From the NCBI RefSeq assembly GCF_014131735.1, contig NZ_CP039121.1, positions 2,976,001 to 3,040,000 on the forward strand: a DNA stretch of 64,000 nt, given 5' to 3'. The DNA is from Lactiplantibacillus plantarum (lineage in GTDB: Bacteria; Bacillota; Bacilli; Lactobacillales; Lactobacillaceae). Below the pieces are notes generated by a model. The model was not told the origin of the DNA. It did no database searches and saw only the letters and a list, made by a program, of their open reading frames with translations. This document shows, piece by piece, positions 7,806-17,755 of this stretch. Positions within the stretch are counted from its first letter, which is position 1. Each line of letters starts with the position of its first letter. Made by a program: the position numbers and the translations under genes.

Positions 7806-10800
7806 TTATTGACGATTTCGTTTCGTCTGCTTTTCAGCAGTGGTTTCGTCTTCCATACGATCCGTCAACGGATAAGTTAAGCGAATCAAACTTGGAATAA
7901 TCGTTGGGATGGCGAATACCAGGATAATCAACCCGATAATCACAACCATCGCCACTTGAATCAACGTCAAGACACCGGATGGCATCAAGGCGGCGAACGT
8001 CCCACTCAAGATCAAGGCAGCGGATAAGACCACGGCCCCAATGACGGCGGAAGCTCTGACAATTCGAGTACTTGGTGTCGCAGCCGAATTATCAAATTCA
8101 CGATACTTCATCATCAAGAAGATACTGTAGTCGACCCCAAGCGCAATCAACATGATGAACCCGAAGAACGGTGTGTTCCAAGTTAACATGCTTTGACCCA
8201 AGAACCAGTTGCTCAAGATCCGTGTAATACTCAAGGACATAATGTAAGCCAATAACAAAGTCCCTAAGATGTAGAACGGTTGTAAGACAGAACGCGTGAT
8301 AACCATCAAGGCAATCAGGATTCCGACCAACATAATTGCAGCGGTCCGAACGAAGTCACTAGAAGCAATTGCTTGGGTATCGTTCGTTTCAGACGTTTGA
8401 CCACCAATCGCAATGGTGGCACCATCTAACGCAGTTCCCTTCAAGCTATTCGTCGCTTGCTTTTGAATTGCCGTTACTTTATCCATCGCTGACTTCGAAC
8501 TTGGATTTTCATTCAAGACGATTGTTAACTTCGTTGCGTGGTTGTTACCAGACATATAAGCCTTCAAAGCAGACTTGTAAGTCTTACCCTTCAAAGTGCT
8601 CTTTGGCACGTAATACGTCTTAGAAGCTGCAGAATTCTTCAAACCAGTCAAGTAACTGTTAGCTGAGCCAACACCCTTGTTGATTGTCTTAGTCCCGTCA
8701 CTGGCGGTCTTCAAACCATCTTGGAGCGTCTTCATCTGACCCACTAAGCTCTGGATACTGGTGTACATTTGTTCGTTACCAGAGGCCACTTGCGAGGCAC
8801 CACTGTTAAGCTTACTTACACCACTTACCAAGGTTGGTACTTGCGAGTTCAAACTTGCAGTCCCACTGGCTAATTGTGAAGCACCACTATTTAACGTTGA
8901 AGAGTTGGCAGCTAATTGGTTAGTCCCAGAATCAAGCGCACTGATGGCACTCGTTAGCGTTGGAATTTGCCCTTGTAAGCTTGTCAAACCAGTTGACACT
9001 TGTGATGCACCGCTATTGACTTTAGTTGCACCAGTCGCAGCTGTTGAGACGCCATCGGTATACGTATTTAATTGTGATGCTAAGGAACTTGCCCCACTTT
9101 GAAGCTGGTTCAAGCCAGTAGTAATTTGTTGAGAGCCATCTACCAATCCATTGGTACCGTTTAAGCCAGATTGAATCTGTTGCATCCCACTAATCGCAGA
9201 TTGCAGCTTTGAGATAACTTCCAAAGAACCATTATTAGCCTCCGTTGATTTTTTAGCTAATTGTTGCAAGTTAGATAGCTGCTTCAATTCACTACTCAAT
9301 GTCGAGAGTGTATCCAACTCCTTAGTTAAGGTTTCACCTGTCTTACTCATTGCTGCTAGATCTGTTTGCAACTGCTGTGCGCTTGTCTGGGTTGAGCTAA
9401 TACTTGACGACATCGAAGAACTTGCGCTCTCAACCTTTTGACTAATTTGTTTGCCGGCAGCAGTTAACGCAGCAGTTAATGCAGCAGTTTGCTGTGTTGT
9501 TAATGCCGTCCCACCGTTCTTATTGACTGCATCAACTATTGTTTGAATATCACTATCACTTAAGCTAACGGAGCTTACTCCAGATGCAGAATTTTGCAAT
9601 TCACCCAGAGCTGTTTTTAAATTAGCTGCATCGTTTTGAACAGCATTACTGTTGTCCGCCAGAGTCGAAGCAGTTGTTGTCATTCCACTAATATCTGGTA
9701 GCGAAGTCGAGCTAGTAGACAGCAACGGTTTCATTGCCTCATTTAATTGCTCTAAACCTTTTTGTAAATCATTTAATTTTTGTGTATTAGCAGTACTTGT
9801 CGCATCTGAGACACTAGAGTTAACACTGGTCTGCATTTTTTGAAGACCGGCTGTTAACGCAGATGCACCAGTTTGCAGTTGTGAAACTCCAGAAGTTAAA
9901 GTTCCAGTTCCACTAGAGATCTTTGTTTTATACCCATTCAGGGTATCTAACCCAGAACTCAAAGTACTCGTCCCACTAAACAGACTATTGGCACCTGTAG
10001 TCAACTGATTAACTCCACTAGCCAACGTTCCAGTCTTACTGTTCAACTGGTTCAAACCATTATTGACCGTGTAGACACCATTAGTATAAGTAACTAATCC
10101 ACTCGCTAACGAGCTCGAACCACTTGCCAACTGACTAGCCCCACTTGAAAGGGTTCCAGTCTTACCATTTAAAGTATTGAGTCCTGATGAAACTTCATCC
10201 GCCCCATCAGCTAACTTCTTAGCCGACTTCGCGCTACCATCCATATCGGCACTCTTCAATTTACTATTGGCACTATCTAACCCGCTACCAATCTTAGTTA
10301 GCCCTTTGCTAGCAGACTTCATTCCACTAGTGACGGTGCCTAATTGGTTGCCAACGTATAATTGATCGATTTGTGAGCCACCGGGTTGGGTGACAGACGC
10401 CACGGTTTTAACACCCTTAACTTTTTGTAACTGTTTCGTTAAGCTGTCGATGACTTTTAGATCTTTTTCATTGTTTAAGGCATGATCCGTCTTGATATAT
10501 AACGTTGACGGTTCAGCCGTCCCTTTGGAGAAGTGATCCTGAACAACTTGGAAGCCCTTCTTCGCTGGAATCGTGTCGTTTAATTCAGCCAACGTATCAT
10601 AGTTCAACTCATTGTTATACGTTAAGATAAATGGCAATGAAACCCCTAAAACAACGACCAGGGCGATGATTGGGTAACGAACTGATGACGCTGCAATGCC
10701 GTGCCACATCTTGCTCGTACTACCACCAGCAAACTTCTTCGTTGGCCAGAATAACCGTGGTCCTAATAACGCCATGAAGAATGGGTTCAACGTTAACAAG

Positions 10801-11759
10801 ACGAGCAATAGGATAGCAACCGCAATGGCAACCCCAACCGCTGACTTGTAAATTGAGAAGTTCGCTAACCCGAGGGCACTAAACCCAATCAATAGTGACG
10901 ATCCACTGTATAGAATCGTTCGTCCGGCAATCTTTAACGCGCGCCCAGTCGCGGCGACCGGACTATCGCCATGACTGAGTTCTTCTTTGAATTGATCGAA
11001 CAGTAGAATATTGTAGTCGGTCCCAATCCCGAACAAGACCACGACCATAAAGACTTGGGTAAAGTTCGACAATGGAAAGTTAAATTTATTAACGAGGTTC
11101 ATCACAACGCTCAGCGAGATAATGAACGACACCCCAACTGACAACAGTGAAACTAACGGCGTAATCGGCGAGCGGAAGACTAACGTTAACACGATGAAAA
11201 TGAAAATAACGGTAATAATTTCAGTCTTCTGAATCCCTGCTTCCGTTTCCTGAGTGAAGTCATCATTTAAGATGTCACTCCCCGTCACGTACGTCTTAAC
11301 CCCAGCCGTTTTAGCACCGGCCGTAATATTCTTGGTCATGTTCGCGACGGTCTGGTTCTTACCAACCATTAATTGTAGTAATTGGGTGGATTTGTCTTTT
11401 GAAATCAATTGCTTTTTGGCAGCAGCATTATCACTGGCAGCCGTCATTGATTTCACGTGATATTTTGATTTCTGCACTTTGAAGCGTTGAATCGTCCCAT
11501 CGATTGCTTGCTTCTGGTCACTCGTTAACGGTGAATCACCATTATTGAAGACCACCACCACTTGGCGCGTATTATTTTGATTACGCCCCCAATGATTCTG
11601 AATGACTTGTGCGACTTGACTCTTGGCACTACTTGGCAACTTGGTCTGGCCCTTATCACGTACCAGACTGCTGATATTTGGCAGGAAGATGATGGCCGCT
11701 ACCATCACAACTAGCCAAACAATCGCTTGGATTGTAAAACGTCTACGGCTCCCTTTCAC
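7806..11759 (-). CDS. MMPL/RND-family membrane protein with very long heptad-rich extracellular domain
   Basis: Protein of 1317 residues. One membrane segment at about 12-30 is followed by an extracellular domain, then the first MMPL membrane bundle (about 175-380). Next comes a stretch of about 500 residues (roughly 490-1000) with recurring Leu and Gly-Ala/Ser spacing (LASG, LNSG, LTSG patterns every seven residues), as in YhgE/Pip proteins. A second membrane bundle follows (about 1110-1290), with a short charged cytoplasmic tail. MMPL proteins are proton-driven exporters of lipids or drugs; YhgE relatives are linked to phage receptors and type VII secretion. Start is GTG after AAGGGA. The divergent TetR gene is its likely regulator. 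Confidence 0.85.
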   Translation of the reverse strand: MKGSRRRFTIQAIVWLVVMVAAIIFLPNISSLVRDKGQTKLPSSAKSQVAQVIQNHWGRNQNNTRQVVVVFNNGDSPLTSDQKQAIDGTIQRFKVQKSKYHVKSMTAASDNAAAKKQLISKDKSTQLLQLMVGKNQTVANMTKNITAGAKTAGVKTYVTGSDILNDDFTQETEAGIQKTEIITVIFIFIVLTLVFRSPITPLVSLLSVGVSFIISLSVVMNLVNKFNFPLSNFTQVFMVVVLFGIGTDYNILLFDQFKEELSHGDSPVAATGRALKIAGRTILYSGSSLLIGFSALGLANFSIYKSAVGVAIAVAILLLVLLTLNPFFMALLGPRLFWPTKKFAGGSTSKMWHGIAASSVRYPIIALVVVLGVSLPFILTYNNELNYDTLAELNDTIPAKKGFQVVQDHFSKGTAEPSTLYIKTDHALNNEKDLKVIDSLTKQLQKVKGVKTVASVTQPGGSQIDQLYVGNQLGTVTSGMKSASKGLTKIGSGLDSANSKLKSADMDGSAKSAKKLADGADEVSSGLNTLNGKTGTLSSGASQLASGSSSLASGLVTYTNGVYTVNNGLNQLNSKTGTLASGVNQLTTGANSLFSGTSTLSSGLDTLNGYKTKISSGTGTLTSGVSQLQTGASALTAGLQKMQTSVNSSVSDATSTANTQKLNDLQKGLEQLNEAMKPLLSTSSTSLPDISGMTTTASTLADNSNAVQNDAANLKTALGELQNSASGVSSVSLSDSDIQTIVDAVNKNGGTALTTQQTAALTAALTAAGKQISQKVESASSSMSSSISSTQTSAQQLQTDLAAMSKTGETLTKELDTLSTLSSELKQLSNLQQLAKKSTEANNGSLEVISKLQSAISGMQQIQSGLNGTNGLVDGSQQITTGLNQLQSGASSLASQLNTYTDGVSTAATGATKVNSGASQVSTGLTSLQGQIPTLTSAISALDSGTNQLAANSSTLNSGASQLASGTASLNSQVPTLVSGVSKLNSGASQVASGNEQMYTSIQSLVGQMKTLQDGLKTASDGTKTINKGVGSANSYLTGLKNSAASKTYYVPKSTLKGKTYKSALKAYMSGNNHATKLTIVLNENPSSKSAMDKVTAIQKQATNSLKGTALDGATIAIGGQTSETNDTQAIASSDFVRTAAIMLVGILIALMVITRSVLQPFYILGTLLLAYIMSLSITRILSNWFLGQSMLTWNTPFFGFIMLIALGVDYSIFLMMKYREFDNSAATPSTRIVRASAVIGAVVLSAALILSGTFAALMPSGVLTLIQVAMVVIIGLIILVFAIPTIIPSLIRLTYPLTDRMEDETTAEKQTKRNRQ

Positions 11760-11901
11760 GTTATATCCCTTCCCTAATTCAGATTCTTAAAACGACATCG
11801 TGACATTTAATCAACAATGTGTTTAAATAATAACAACATGTTAAATGAAAACCGGTGTAATTTCAACCAACAATTTTCATAAAATCGTCATTAAATAAAC
11901 A

Positions 11902-11918
11902 AACAATAGTATATTGTT
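11902..11918. promoter_or_regulatory. Candidate TetR operator between the MMPL and TetR genes
   Basis: AACAATA-GTA-TATTGTT is a perfect inverted repeat 22 bases before the TetR start codon and in the shared 180-base region. Other AT-rich palindromic sequence (AACATGTT near 11835) lies close by. Assignment to the TetR protein is inference from position. Confidence 0.5.
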
Positions 11919-11939
11919 CAAATAATGAGGTGAACTTCA

Positions 11940-12512
11940 GTGGTAGGTACTAAAAACAACCGTCGTTCGCAAATGACCGAACGCCTAATTCAAGATAGTC
12001 TAATCAACTTACTCCAACATCAGTCACTAGATGAGATTACGGTCACTGCTGTCTGCAAGGCCGCAGATATCAACCGGGGCACCTTTTACGCCCATTATGA
12101 AGACGTCAAAGATTGCATGCAGAAGATGGAACAAGATGCCACGGAAGAACTGCTAGCTGTTATTGATAAACATCTTAATCCCGACTCTTTACAAGCCATT
12201 CTGACGGGAATTTTTGAGGTGGTTAAGAAACGCCACGCCGTTACTTCCTTCATCTTAACAACCGACCAGGATTTTCTGATGAGCTTTATCGCAACAACTA
12301 AGCGTGAGATCTTAGCACATAACCAAGCTGAGATCACTGGTATTGGCAATCGCGAAAAAGAGTACATGTTTGAGTATTATCTCAATGGTATCGTTGGTGT
12401 TGTCCGTTATTGGTTAAAAACAGGACTACATGAATCACCGGAAGAACTGGCCAGTTTTATCAACGACTGGTGGTACCGAGGAAAACCAGTCAAAGATTTG
12501 GCTGAACACTGA
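11940..12512 (+). CDS. TetR family transcriptional regulator
   Basis: Regulator of 190 residues. The N-terminal helix-turn-helix is typical of TetR (about residues 12-58: ALIDSLINLL-type helix, EITVTAVCKAADINRGTFY, HYEDVKD), followed by an all-helical ligand domain. Starts at GTG with GAGGTGAA upstream. It is divergent from the MMPL gene with a palindrome in between, the usual arrangement for a local repressor of an efflux gene. The inducer cannot be told from the sequence. Confidence 0.9.
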   Translation: MVGTKNNRRSQMTERLIQDSLINLLQHQSLDEITVTAVCKAADINRGTFYAHYEDVKDCMQKMEQDATEELLAVIDKHLNPDSLQAILTGIFEVVKKRHAVTSFILTTDQDFLMSFIATTKREILAHNQAEITGIGNREKEYMFEYYLNGIVGVVRYWLKTGLHESPEELASFINDWWYRGKPVKDLAEH

Positions 12513-12721
12513 ATTTAACCCCACTATTCGATTGTTAGTTTAATTAATCTAGCTATTCCCATTAAATTAATTATTATCAATATGCCTTGGAAATTATCTT
12601 GCATATTAAAAGTAACATGAACCCTTTAATTGCAAAAGCAATCTAACTTCTTAATTACTTTCTTCTATATAAGATACCAGTCATGTGCATGGATGGACTT
12701 GATTCGCGTCAAGAAAACCCC

Positions 12722-12769
12722 AAAATGCCCGATTATTAGCAATTACCTGCTAATAATCGGGCATTTTTT
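12722..12769. terminator. Strong bidirectional terminator
   Basis: A 20-bp stem (12722-12741 with 12748-12767) with a 6-base loop is followed by Ts on the plus strand. It abuts the stop codon of the alarmone synthetase gene. The preceding gap (12513-12721) shows no gene I can support. Confidence 0.88.
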
Positions 12770-13460
12770 AGACTTCTTTTGGGGGCGTCTTAGGTTCATA
12801 CATCCGTTGCTTGATATCGTCCATTTCCTGATCCAGCTCCGTAATTAACTGCGCCTTCTTAGTCAATGACGCTCGCAATGCGTCCTGATGCGGAACGTTC
12901 TTCTTATAATTTAATTCATGCTCCAACGACGCCCAAAAGTTCATGGCAATCGTCCGTACTTGTAGTTCGACCTCAATGATGCTCGGCCCATCAACAGTGT
13001 AGACCGGCACCCCGAGGATTAAATGCAAACTCTGATAGCCATTAGCTTTAGGATGATGAATATAATCCTTCACTCGTAATACTTTAATGTCAGCCTGAGT
13101 CGCCAATAAATTCTCGACTGTCTTGACATCGCTTAGGAAACGAACAATCAACCGGATACCCGCAATATCATGCAAATTATTAAACACCGCATTTAACGTT
13201 AACGGTAAATGCTTACGTTGCATCTTACCAACAATGCTCTCAGGCGACTTGATCCGGGACTGCTTGCTATCAATTAACGCGTAGCCGTAACGAAGCTCAT
13301 ACTCTCGACTAATATAATCTAACTTATCTAAAACGAGCTTCATCGCAACTTCATAACGTAACGAATAAGCTTTCAACTGATCAACAGCTTGCAAAAGTTC
13401 CGGGGGTGCTGGCAAAAGCTGATCATTATCTGCACTTGCTTGGGAATTTGTTGTGCTCAA
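12768..13460 (-). CDS. Small alarmone synthetase (GTP pyrophosphokinase domain)
   Basis: Single-domain (p)ppGpp synthetase of 230 residues, the size of the YjbM/YwaC (RelQ/RelP) class, without the hydrolase or regulatory domains of long Rel. Visible synthetase motifs are SRIKSPESI (about residues 69-77), HDIAGIRL (about 97-104) and ANGYQSLHL, then the VELQVRTIAMNFWASLEHEL stretch. It transfers pyrophosphate from ATP to GDP or GTP in stress. Start is TTG with GGAG nine bases upstream. I cannot decide between RelP and RelQ type. A small gene of unknown function lies upstream on the same strand. Confidence 0.9.
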   Translation of the reverse strand: MSTTNSQASADNDQLLPAPPELLQAVDQLKAYSLRYEVAMKLVLDKLDYISREYELRYGYALIDSKQSRIKSPESIVGKMQRKHLPLTLNAVFNNLHDIAGIRLIVRFLSDVKTVENLLATQADIKVLRVKDYIHHPKANGYQSLHLILGVPVYTVDGPSIIEVELQVRTIAMNFWASLEHELNYKKNVPHQDALRASLTKKAQLITELDQEMDDIKQRMYEPKTPPKEV

Positions 13461-13504
13461 TCAATATCGCTCCAATATAAGACTCTATTCTCTCTCAATC
13501 TACC

Positions 13505-13792
13505 TTAACGGATCGTGATGGTCCACTCACGCGCAATTTGGTCATACGCAATTTGGTGCGCATCTTCACCAACTTGGTAAGCTAAGTGTCCGTCAACATC
13601 TGCAAAATCACTAGGAATCAGGCCGCGGCCCTCTAACACGTTCAGGTGACCAACGACCATGCGATCGGCCAAGAAATTCTCAAATCGCTGCCAGAAGCTT
13701 TGAAAACTGGCGAAATCATGCACATCAAAAATCTCGTTGCGGAGTACTTCGGCATCAAATTCAATTCGGATTCGTGCACTCTTAGGTATCAC
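13505..13792 (-). CDS. Small conserved-looking protein of unknown function
   Basis: Soluble, acidic protein of 95 residues; no family recognised. AAGGAGG lies six bases before a GTG at 13792, which fits better than the ATG six codons further out because that ATG precedes the ribosome binding site. It is 44 bases upstream of the alarmone synthetase gene on the same strand, so the two may share a transcript. No membrane segment and no Cys pair. Confidence 0.6.
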   Translation of the reverse strand: MIPKSARIRIEFDAEVLRNEIFDVHDFASFQSFWQRFENFLADRMVVGHLNVLEGRGLIPSDFADVDGHLAYQVGEDAHQIAYDQIAREWTITIR

Positions 13793-13956
13793 TTGGGGCC
13801 TCCTTCGCATCGGTTAATCCACACTGCACATTCTTAGTGACTCATTAACCAACAACTCATTTTTGGGACTATCTCAATAATAAGACACGATGACCAAGTT
13901 ACGCAATATCTGACCAACAACTGCTATCAAAACTTAAGCGCTTTGTAATCGTTGGG

Positions 13957-15351
13957 TTAATTGATTTTACGTTTCGGGTTCAAAATATTCATCGGGTCAA
14001 AGAGTGCTTTGATCTGATGTTGCAACATATCAACATCTTCGCCTAATTCGGCATTGTTCCATTGATTTTTCAACATTCCGACTGCGTGTTCACCCGAAAT
14101 CGTCCCACCAAGTGCCAGCGTCTTCTTAAACATTTCTTGTAGCGCAATAATGATTTTTTCAGGCACTTCGGTTACCGACGTTGGCCACACTAAGGTCGGG
14201 TGCACATTACCATCGCCAGCATGTCCAGCCGTATAGATTTCGACGTCTAACCGCTTGGATAGTTCTTGAATATAGTCCATTAATGGGGCTAATTGCGATA
14301 ATGGCACGGCCATATCTTCCATAATATGATTCTGACCAGCAAAAACTGCCGGCAGCATATCGCGCCGTAATTGTTCTAGCGCTGCCTGTTCCTTAGGCTC
14401 GGTCGTAATCTTAACATCGTTGGCTTGCTGTTCGGCCAGTATCTTCTTAACGACTGCCATGCTATCCTGACCACCATTATCAAGCTTAAAAATCAACATC
14501 GCCGCACTATTCTTAGCATAGTGCGTCTTCTCGTATCGATCGAGTGCCGCAACCGTATTGCCATCCAATGCCTCTAGCATCGTTGGATAAACACCGGAGA
14601 TTCGAATCGCCGTGACTGCTTTAGCCAAGGCCGTCATATTATCGAAAAAGGCGACGCCCATCACGGGGGTCCCTAGCGGAATCGGCAACAGTTTAACGAT
14701 TACTTCGGTAATGATTCCTAACGTGCCTTCCGAGCCAATCATCAATTGCGTTAAATCATAACCAAAGGCCTGCTTTAGCGTCCGACCGCCTAACTTAACT
14801 TCGCGACCATCGGCTAAAACGACCTTAACGCCTAAGACATTGTCCTTAGTAGCCCCATACTTGACCGTACTCATCCCGCCAGCGTTTGTCGCCACATTAC
14901 CGCCAATCCCAGAGATGGGCTTAGAACCAGGGTCCGGCGCGTAGAACATACCCTGCTTGCGTGCTTCTTTATCCAGATCACCGTTAACGACGCCGGGTTC
15001 AACCACGGCGATGGAATCAGCCTTGCTAATTTCGATGATTCGGTTCATCTTGGCGGTTGAAAGAATCAGACTGTCCGTTAACCCGTCCGCACCGATAACA
15101 GTGCTCGTTGTTTGGTCTTGGGGAATCACTGCGATGTGGTATTTACGGGCCGTTTTCAACGTTCCTTGAATGTCCTTGGTCGTATGTGCTTCAACATAGG
15201 CTAAGGCAAGGCCACTATCGTCATCGGTCAACCGCGGACTGAAAGAGTATTTTTTCAGCGTCTCCTCGTCAGTGAAGACCTGCCCGTCAGTGACTTGCGT
15301 TGCTAAATAATCTAAAACTTCTTGGTTAGAAAATGCGCGAAAGACTGTCAA
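13957..15351 (-). CDS. FAD-binding oxidase of the GlcD / D-lactate dehydrogenase family
   Basis: Flavoprotein of about 464 residues. The FAD-binding type 4 domain fills the first half (VIPQDQTTSTVIGADG, then PDPGSKPISGIGGNVATNAGG for the pyrophosphate). The FAD-oxidase C-terminal domain fills the second, with AGHAGDGNVHPTL and GTISGEHAVG as usual for GlcD, glycolate and D-lactate oxidases. It oxidises a 2-hydroxy acid to the 2-oxo acid; the substrate cannot be fixed from sequence. I prefer the TTG at 15351 because GAGG lies nine bases upstream; a GTG five codons further out has no ribosome binding site. Monocistronic. Confidence 0.9.
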   Translation of the reverse strand: MTVFRAFSNQEVLDYLATQVTDGQVFTDEETLKKYSFSPRLTDDDSGLALAYVEAHTTKDIQGTLKTARKYHIAVIPQDQTTSTVIGADGLTDSLILSTAKMNRIIEISKADSIAVVEPGVVNGDLDKEARKQGMFYAPDPGSKPISGIGGNVATNAGGMSTVKYGATKDNVLGVKVVLADGREVKLGGRTLKQAFGYDLTQLMIGSEGTLGIITEVIVKLLPIPLGTPVMGVAFFDNMTALAKAVTAIRISGVYPTMLEALDGNTVAALDRYEKTHYAKNSAAMLIFKLDNGGQDSMAVVKKILAEQQANDVKITTEPKEQAALEQLRRDMLPAVFAGQNHIMEDMAVPLSQLAPLMDYIQELSKRLDVEIYTAGHAGDGNVHPTLVWPTSVTEVPEKIIIALQEMFKKTLALGGTISGEHAVGMLKNQWNNAELGEDVDMLQHQIKALFDPMNILNPKRKIN

Positions 15352-15622
15352 ATTACCAAACCTCACTTCATATATTTAAGTTCACTGTCAGTATAAGCCA
15401 AGAATCCGTTTTCTGCCGTAATACTGTCCGTAAGTGACCGCTCCTAATTTGCTCAGTTTCCAATCTAATTCTTTTAGGTGGTATCTATTTTTTAAATTAA
15501 GTACACTCAAAATAAGTATTTTCCGGGATCGTACTGACCGGGTATGCTAGAAACAGTGATTTCAAGACAAAGACGTTATCCGGGAACCATCTTAACGCCT
15601 TTAATTAAGGGAGGATTTGAAC

Positions 15623-16654
15623 ATGCGGCATTCAGCATCTTCAAAATTACGGCCAGTGTTAATTGCGGTCGGCATCATTATCGTTATCGCATTCGTAGCG
15701 ATTGGCTTAATTATTCGCCAGGCACAGGCGCGCTACCAATCGACGATCTATACGGGAAACAGCAGTACTAAAATCGATACGACTAAGCCACTCAGCATCT
15801 TACTACTAGGTGTTGACACCGGGGCAGACGGTCGTATTGATAAGGGAAATTCTGACACCATTATGGTCGTTACGATCAATCCGCAGACCAAGAAAACGCT
15901 CATTACCAGCATTCCACGCGATTCATTAGCAGAAATGGTCGGTGATCAGGACACAAATGTTCAAAAACTCAACGCCGCTTACAGTATTGGTGGCTCCAAG
16001 ATGGCCAAGGCTAGTGTTAGCAAGCTATTCAACGTGCCTATCGATTACTATGCAACTATCAATATGGGCGGTCTCAAACAAATCGTGGATGCCGTTGGAG
16101 GCGTGACGATCACTAGTCCACTCAACGTTTCATTCGACCACATCACAGTAACCAAGGGCAAACACCATCTCAATGGTAAACAGGCGCTATCTTATACACG
16201 GATGCGTTATCAGGACCCCCGGGGCGACTACGGCCGTCAATTACGGCAACAACAAGTCATGCGGGCGGTTCTCGCCAAACTCGCCGAGACTAAGACCTAT
16301 AGTCGCTACAATCAATTACTCACTTCACTGAAGGGTAATTTACAAACTGACCTTAGCTTTAACGACCTTGTTGGGTTAGCGACGCATGATCGTGCCAATA
16401 TGAAACACATCCAGTCGACTCAAGTCATTGGCTCACCCGCTTGGATCAATACGAGTTCCTATCAGATTTTAAGTACAAAGGCCTTGCAACAAACGTCGGA
16501 CCGCCTTCGGACCCAACTGGGGCTCAGTACTGAGACCCTTACCAACATGGAAACCAAGCTAAATGCCAAGAATACCGTGTATGACGGCAAAACCAATCTC
16601 AATTATGATACCCAAGGTTTAGATAAAATCACTTACAGTGATAATACCAAGTGA
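15623..16654 (+). CDS. LytR-CpsA-Psr (LCP) family cell-wall glycopolymer ligase
   Basis: Membrane-anchored protein of 343 residues. One N-terminal membrane segment (about 12-35) precedes the extracellular LCP domain, with the conserved stretches ILLLGVDTG, SDTIMVVTINP, TSIPRDS, NMGGLKQIVDAVGGV and the Arg-rich YTRMRYQDPRGDYGRQLRQQ. LCP enzymes transfer teichoic acid or capsular polysaccharide from lipid carrier to peptidoglycan. GGAGG lies eight bases before the ATG at 15623; a TTG two codons earlier is too close to it. Single gene with a terminator. Confidence 0.93.
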   Translation: MRHSASSKLRPVLIAVGIIIVIAFVAIGLIIRQAQARYQSTIYTGNSSTKIDTTKPLSILLLGVDTGADGRIDKGNSDTIMVVTINPQTKKTLITSIPRDSLAEMVGDQDTNVQKLNAAYSIGGSKMAKASVSKLFNVPIDYYATINMGGLKQIVDAVGGVTITSPLNVSFDHITVTKGKHHLNGKQALSYTRMRYQDPRGDYGRQLRQQQVMRAVLAKLAETKTYSRYNQLLTSLKGNLQTDLSFNDLVGLATHDRANMKHIQSTQVIGSPAWINTSSYQILSTKALQQTSDRLRTQLGLSTETLTNMETKLNAKNTVYDGKTNLNYDTQGLDKITYSDNTK

Positions 16655-16667
16655 TCTTTTAATGATA

Positions 16668-16714
16668 ATCAGGCGTGCCACTGAAGCAGTATAGCCTTCA
16701 GTGGCGCGCCTGAT
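16668..16714 (+). terminator. Terminator of the LCP gene
   Basis: ATCAGGCGTGCCACTGAAG (16668-16686) pairs with 16696-16714 with one bulge. It is followed by only a weak T stretch. Confidence 0.7.
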
Positions 16715-16808
16715 TTAGTCCTAACCTAGTTAAAATTGATTGCTGCCATTAGTATTATTGGTTGTTGATTGCCTAAAGTATCACAGTTACTGCTTGTCTG
16801 TCACCGTC

Positions 16809-17063
16809 TTAGTGCACCCAGCCAGCAAGTTGCGTCACCAGTCCCCCGGTATCGTCGTTAAACTCATATTTGATATTCCCCCGGTCAGCAACGGCCTGGT
16901 GCTTGTTCACCTGTAAATCACTCACCCGAACCGTTAATTCTAAAGGCTTAAAGTTTTGAACTGAGCGAATCCAGACATAGTCGGCCAGTCGTTGTACTTG
17001 CACGAAGAAATACCGTTCCGTTGTCGTTGTTAAATCAATCTGTTTTAAAATTCCCGTTTCCAT
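16809..17063 (-). CDS. Small protein of unknown function
   Basis: Soluble protein of 84 residues, no family recognised. It looks like a compact beta-rich domain with alternating hydrophobic residues (RYFFVQVQRLADYVWIRSV region). A GAGGGGG sequence lies before the ATG. Its neighbours do not suggest a role. Confidence 0.55.
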   Translation of the reverse strand: METGILKQIDLTTTTERYFFVQVQRLADYVWIRSVQNFKPLELTVRVSDLQVNKHQAVADRGNIKYEFNDDTGGLVTQLAGWVH

Positions 17064-17291
17064 TCGTGCTGCACCCCCTCGTTATTTTCACCACTTAATA
17101 TACGTGCTGAAACGCGTTCCAGGTCAAGGCGCAACACTCAATTATTTTTAATTGCAAGTTTGAATATTACATTTTAATAACAGTAAGCGAAAAAGCTAGT
17201 CAATTTAGTCAAACGGTTGTACTATGATTGATGATAAGGTTATTTAAGTCAACGATAACTCGTTAAAACCATCCAAAGGAGCAATCTCATC

Positions 17292-17603
17292 ATGAGCCAG
17301 CCCAACACCCTGCATCCGCAAGCGTATTGCTACTACATCGAACTGACTGGTTCCGAACGGCCTGATTTACTCACCGCACTAACTACTAGTGAACAAGAAT
17401 TGGGCGATTGGGAACCGGTTCAAGCAGCTAAGTTACCAACTTGGCGTTTATGGACTGACGCTAATGCCGACACGATTCGCTACACCGTTGCACACGTCAT
17501 TGCCCGTAGCGCTTTGCCGCAAAACGCTTATTGGCTATTGCAGTACAAGGGTACTGACCATGGTCACCCCCGAATGTTGCACCCACAATTTCATACCCGT
17601 TAA
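17292..17603 (+). CDS. Small protein of unknown function
   Basis: Soluble protein of 103 residues rich in Trp, Tyr and Pro; no family recognised. AAAGGAG lies before the ATG at good spacing and the gene ends at its own hairpin, both of which support expression. It is preceded by about 225 bases of AT-rich promoter region. Confidence 0.6.
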   Translation: MSQPNTLHPQAYCYYIELTGSERPDLLTALTTSEQELGDWEPVQAAKLPTWRLWTDANADTIRYTVAHVIARSALPQNAYWLLQYKGTDHGHPRMLHPQFHTR

Positions 17604-17609
17604 TAAAAG

Positions 17610-17645
17610 GCGAACCCGGTGACAATTCCAAGTCACTCGGTTCGC
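17610..17645 (+). terminator. Probable terminator
   Basis: GCGAACC...GTGAC (17610-17623) pairs with GTCAC...GGTTCGC (17632-17645) with a two-base mismatch. The T run is short. Confidence 0.6.
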
Positions 17646-17684
17646 TTTAATCTGCACGCGCTTCTCAAAAATCGACATTAAAAC

Positions 17685-17724
17685 ACCACCATCAACAGAC
17701 TTTCAGCAAGTCGCTAATGGTGGT
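17685..17724 (-). terminator. Probable terminator of the EIIC gene
   Basis: ACCACCAT (17685-17692) pairs with ATGGTGGT (17717-17724), with a second inner stem GACTT/AAGTC. On the minus strand the sequence continues GTGTTTTAA. Confidence 0.6.
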
Positions 17725-17755
17725 ATTTATACGATTACTACATTAATGATTTAAC

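Noticed and set aside
8700..10300. Repetitive DNA in the MMPL gene as a tandem repeat array or CRISPR
   Set aside because: The periodicity is at protein level (heptads) with strongly varied DNA; no identical direct repeats with spacers.
12630..12848. 72-codon frame on the plus strand
   Set aside because: Runs through the strong terminator at 12722-12769 and into the alarmone synthetase gene on the other strand.
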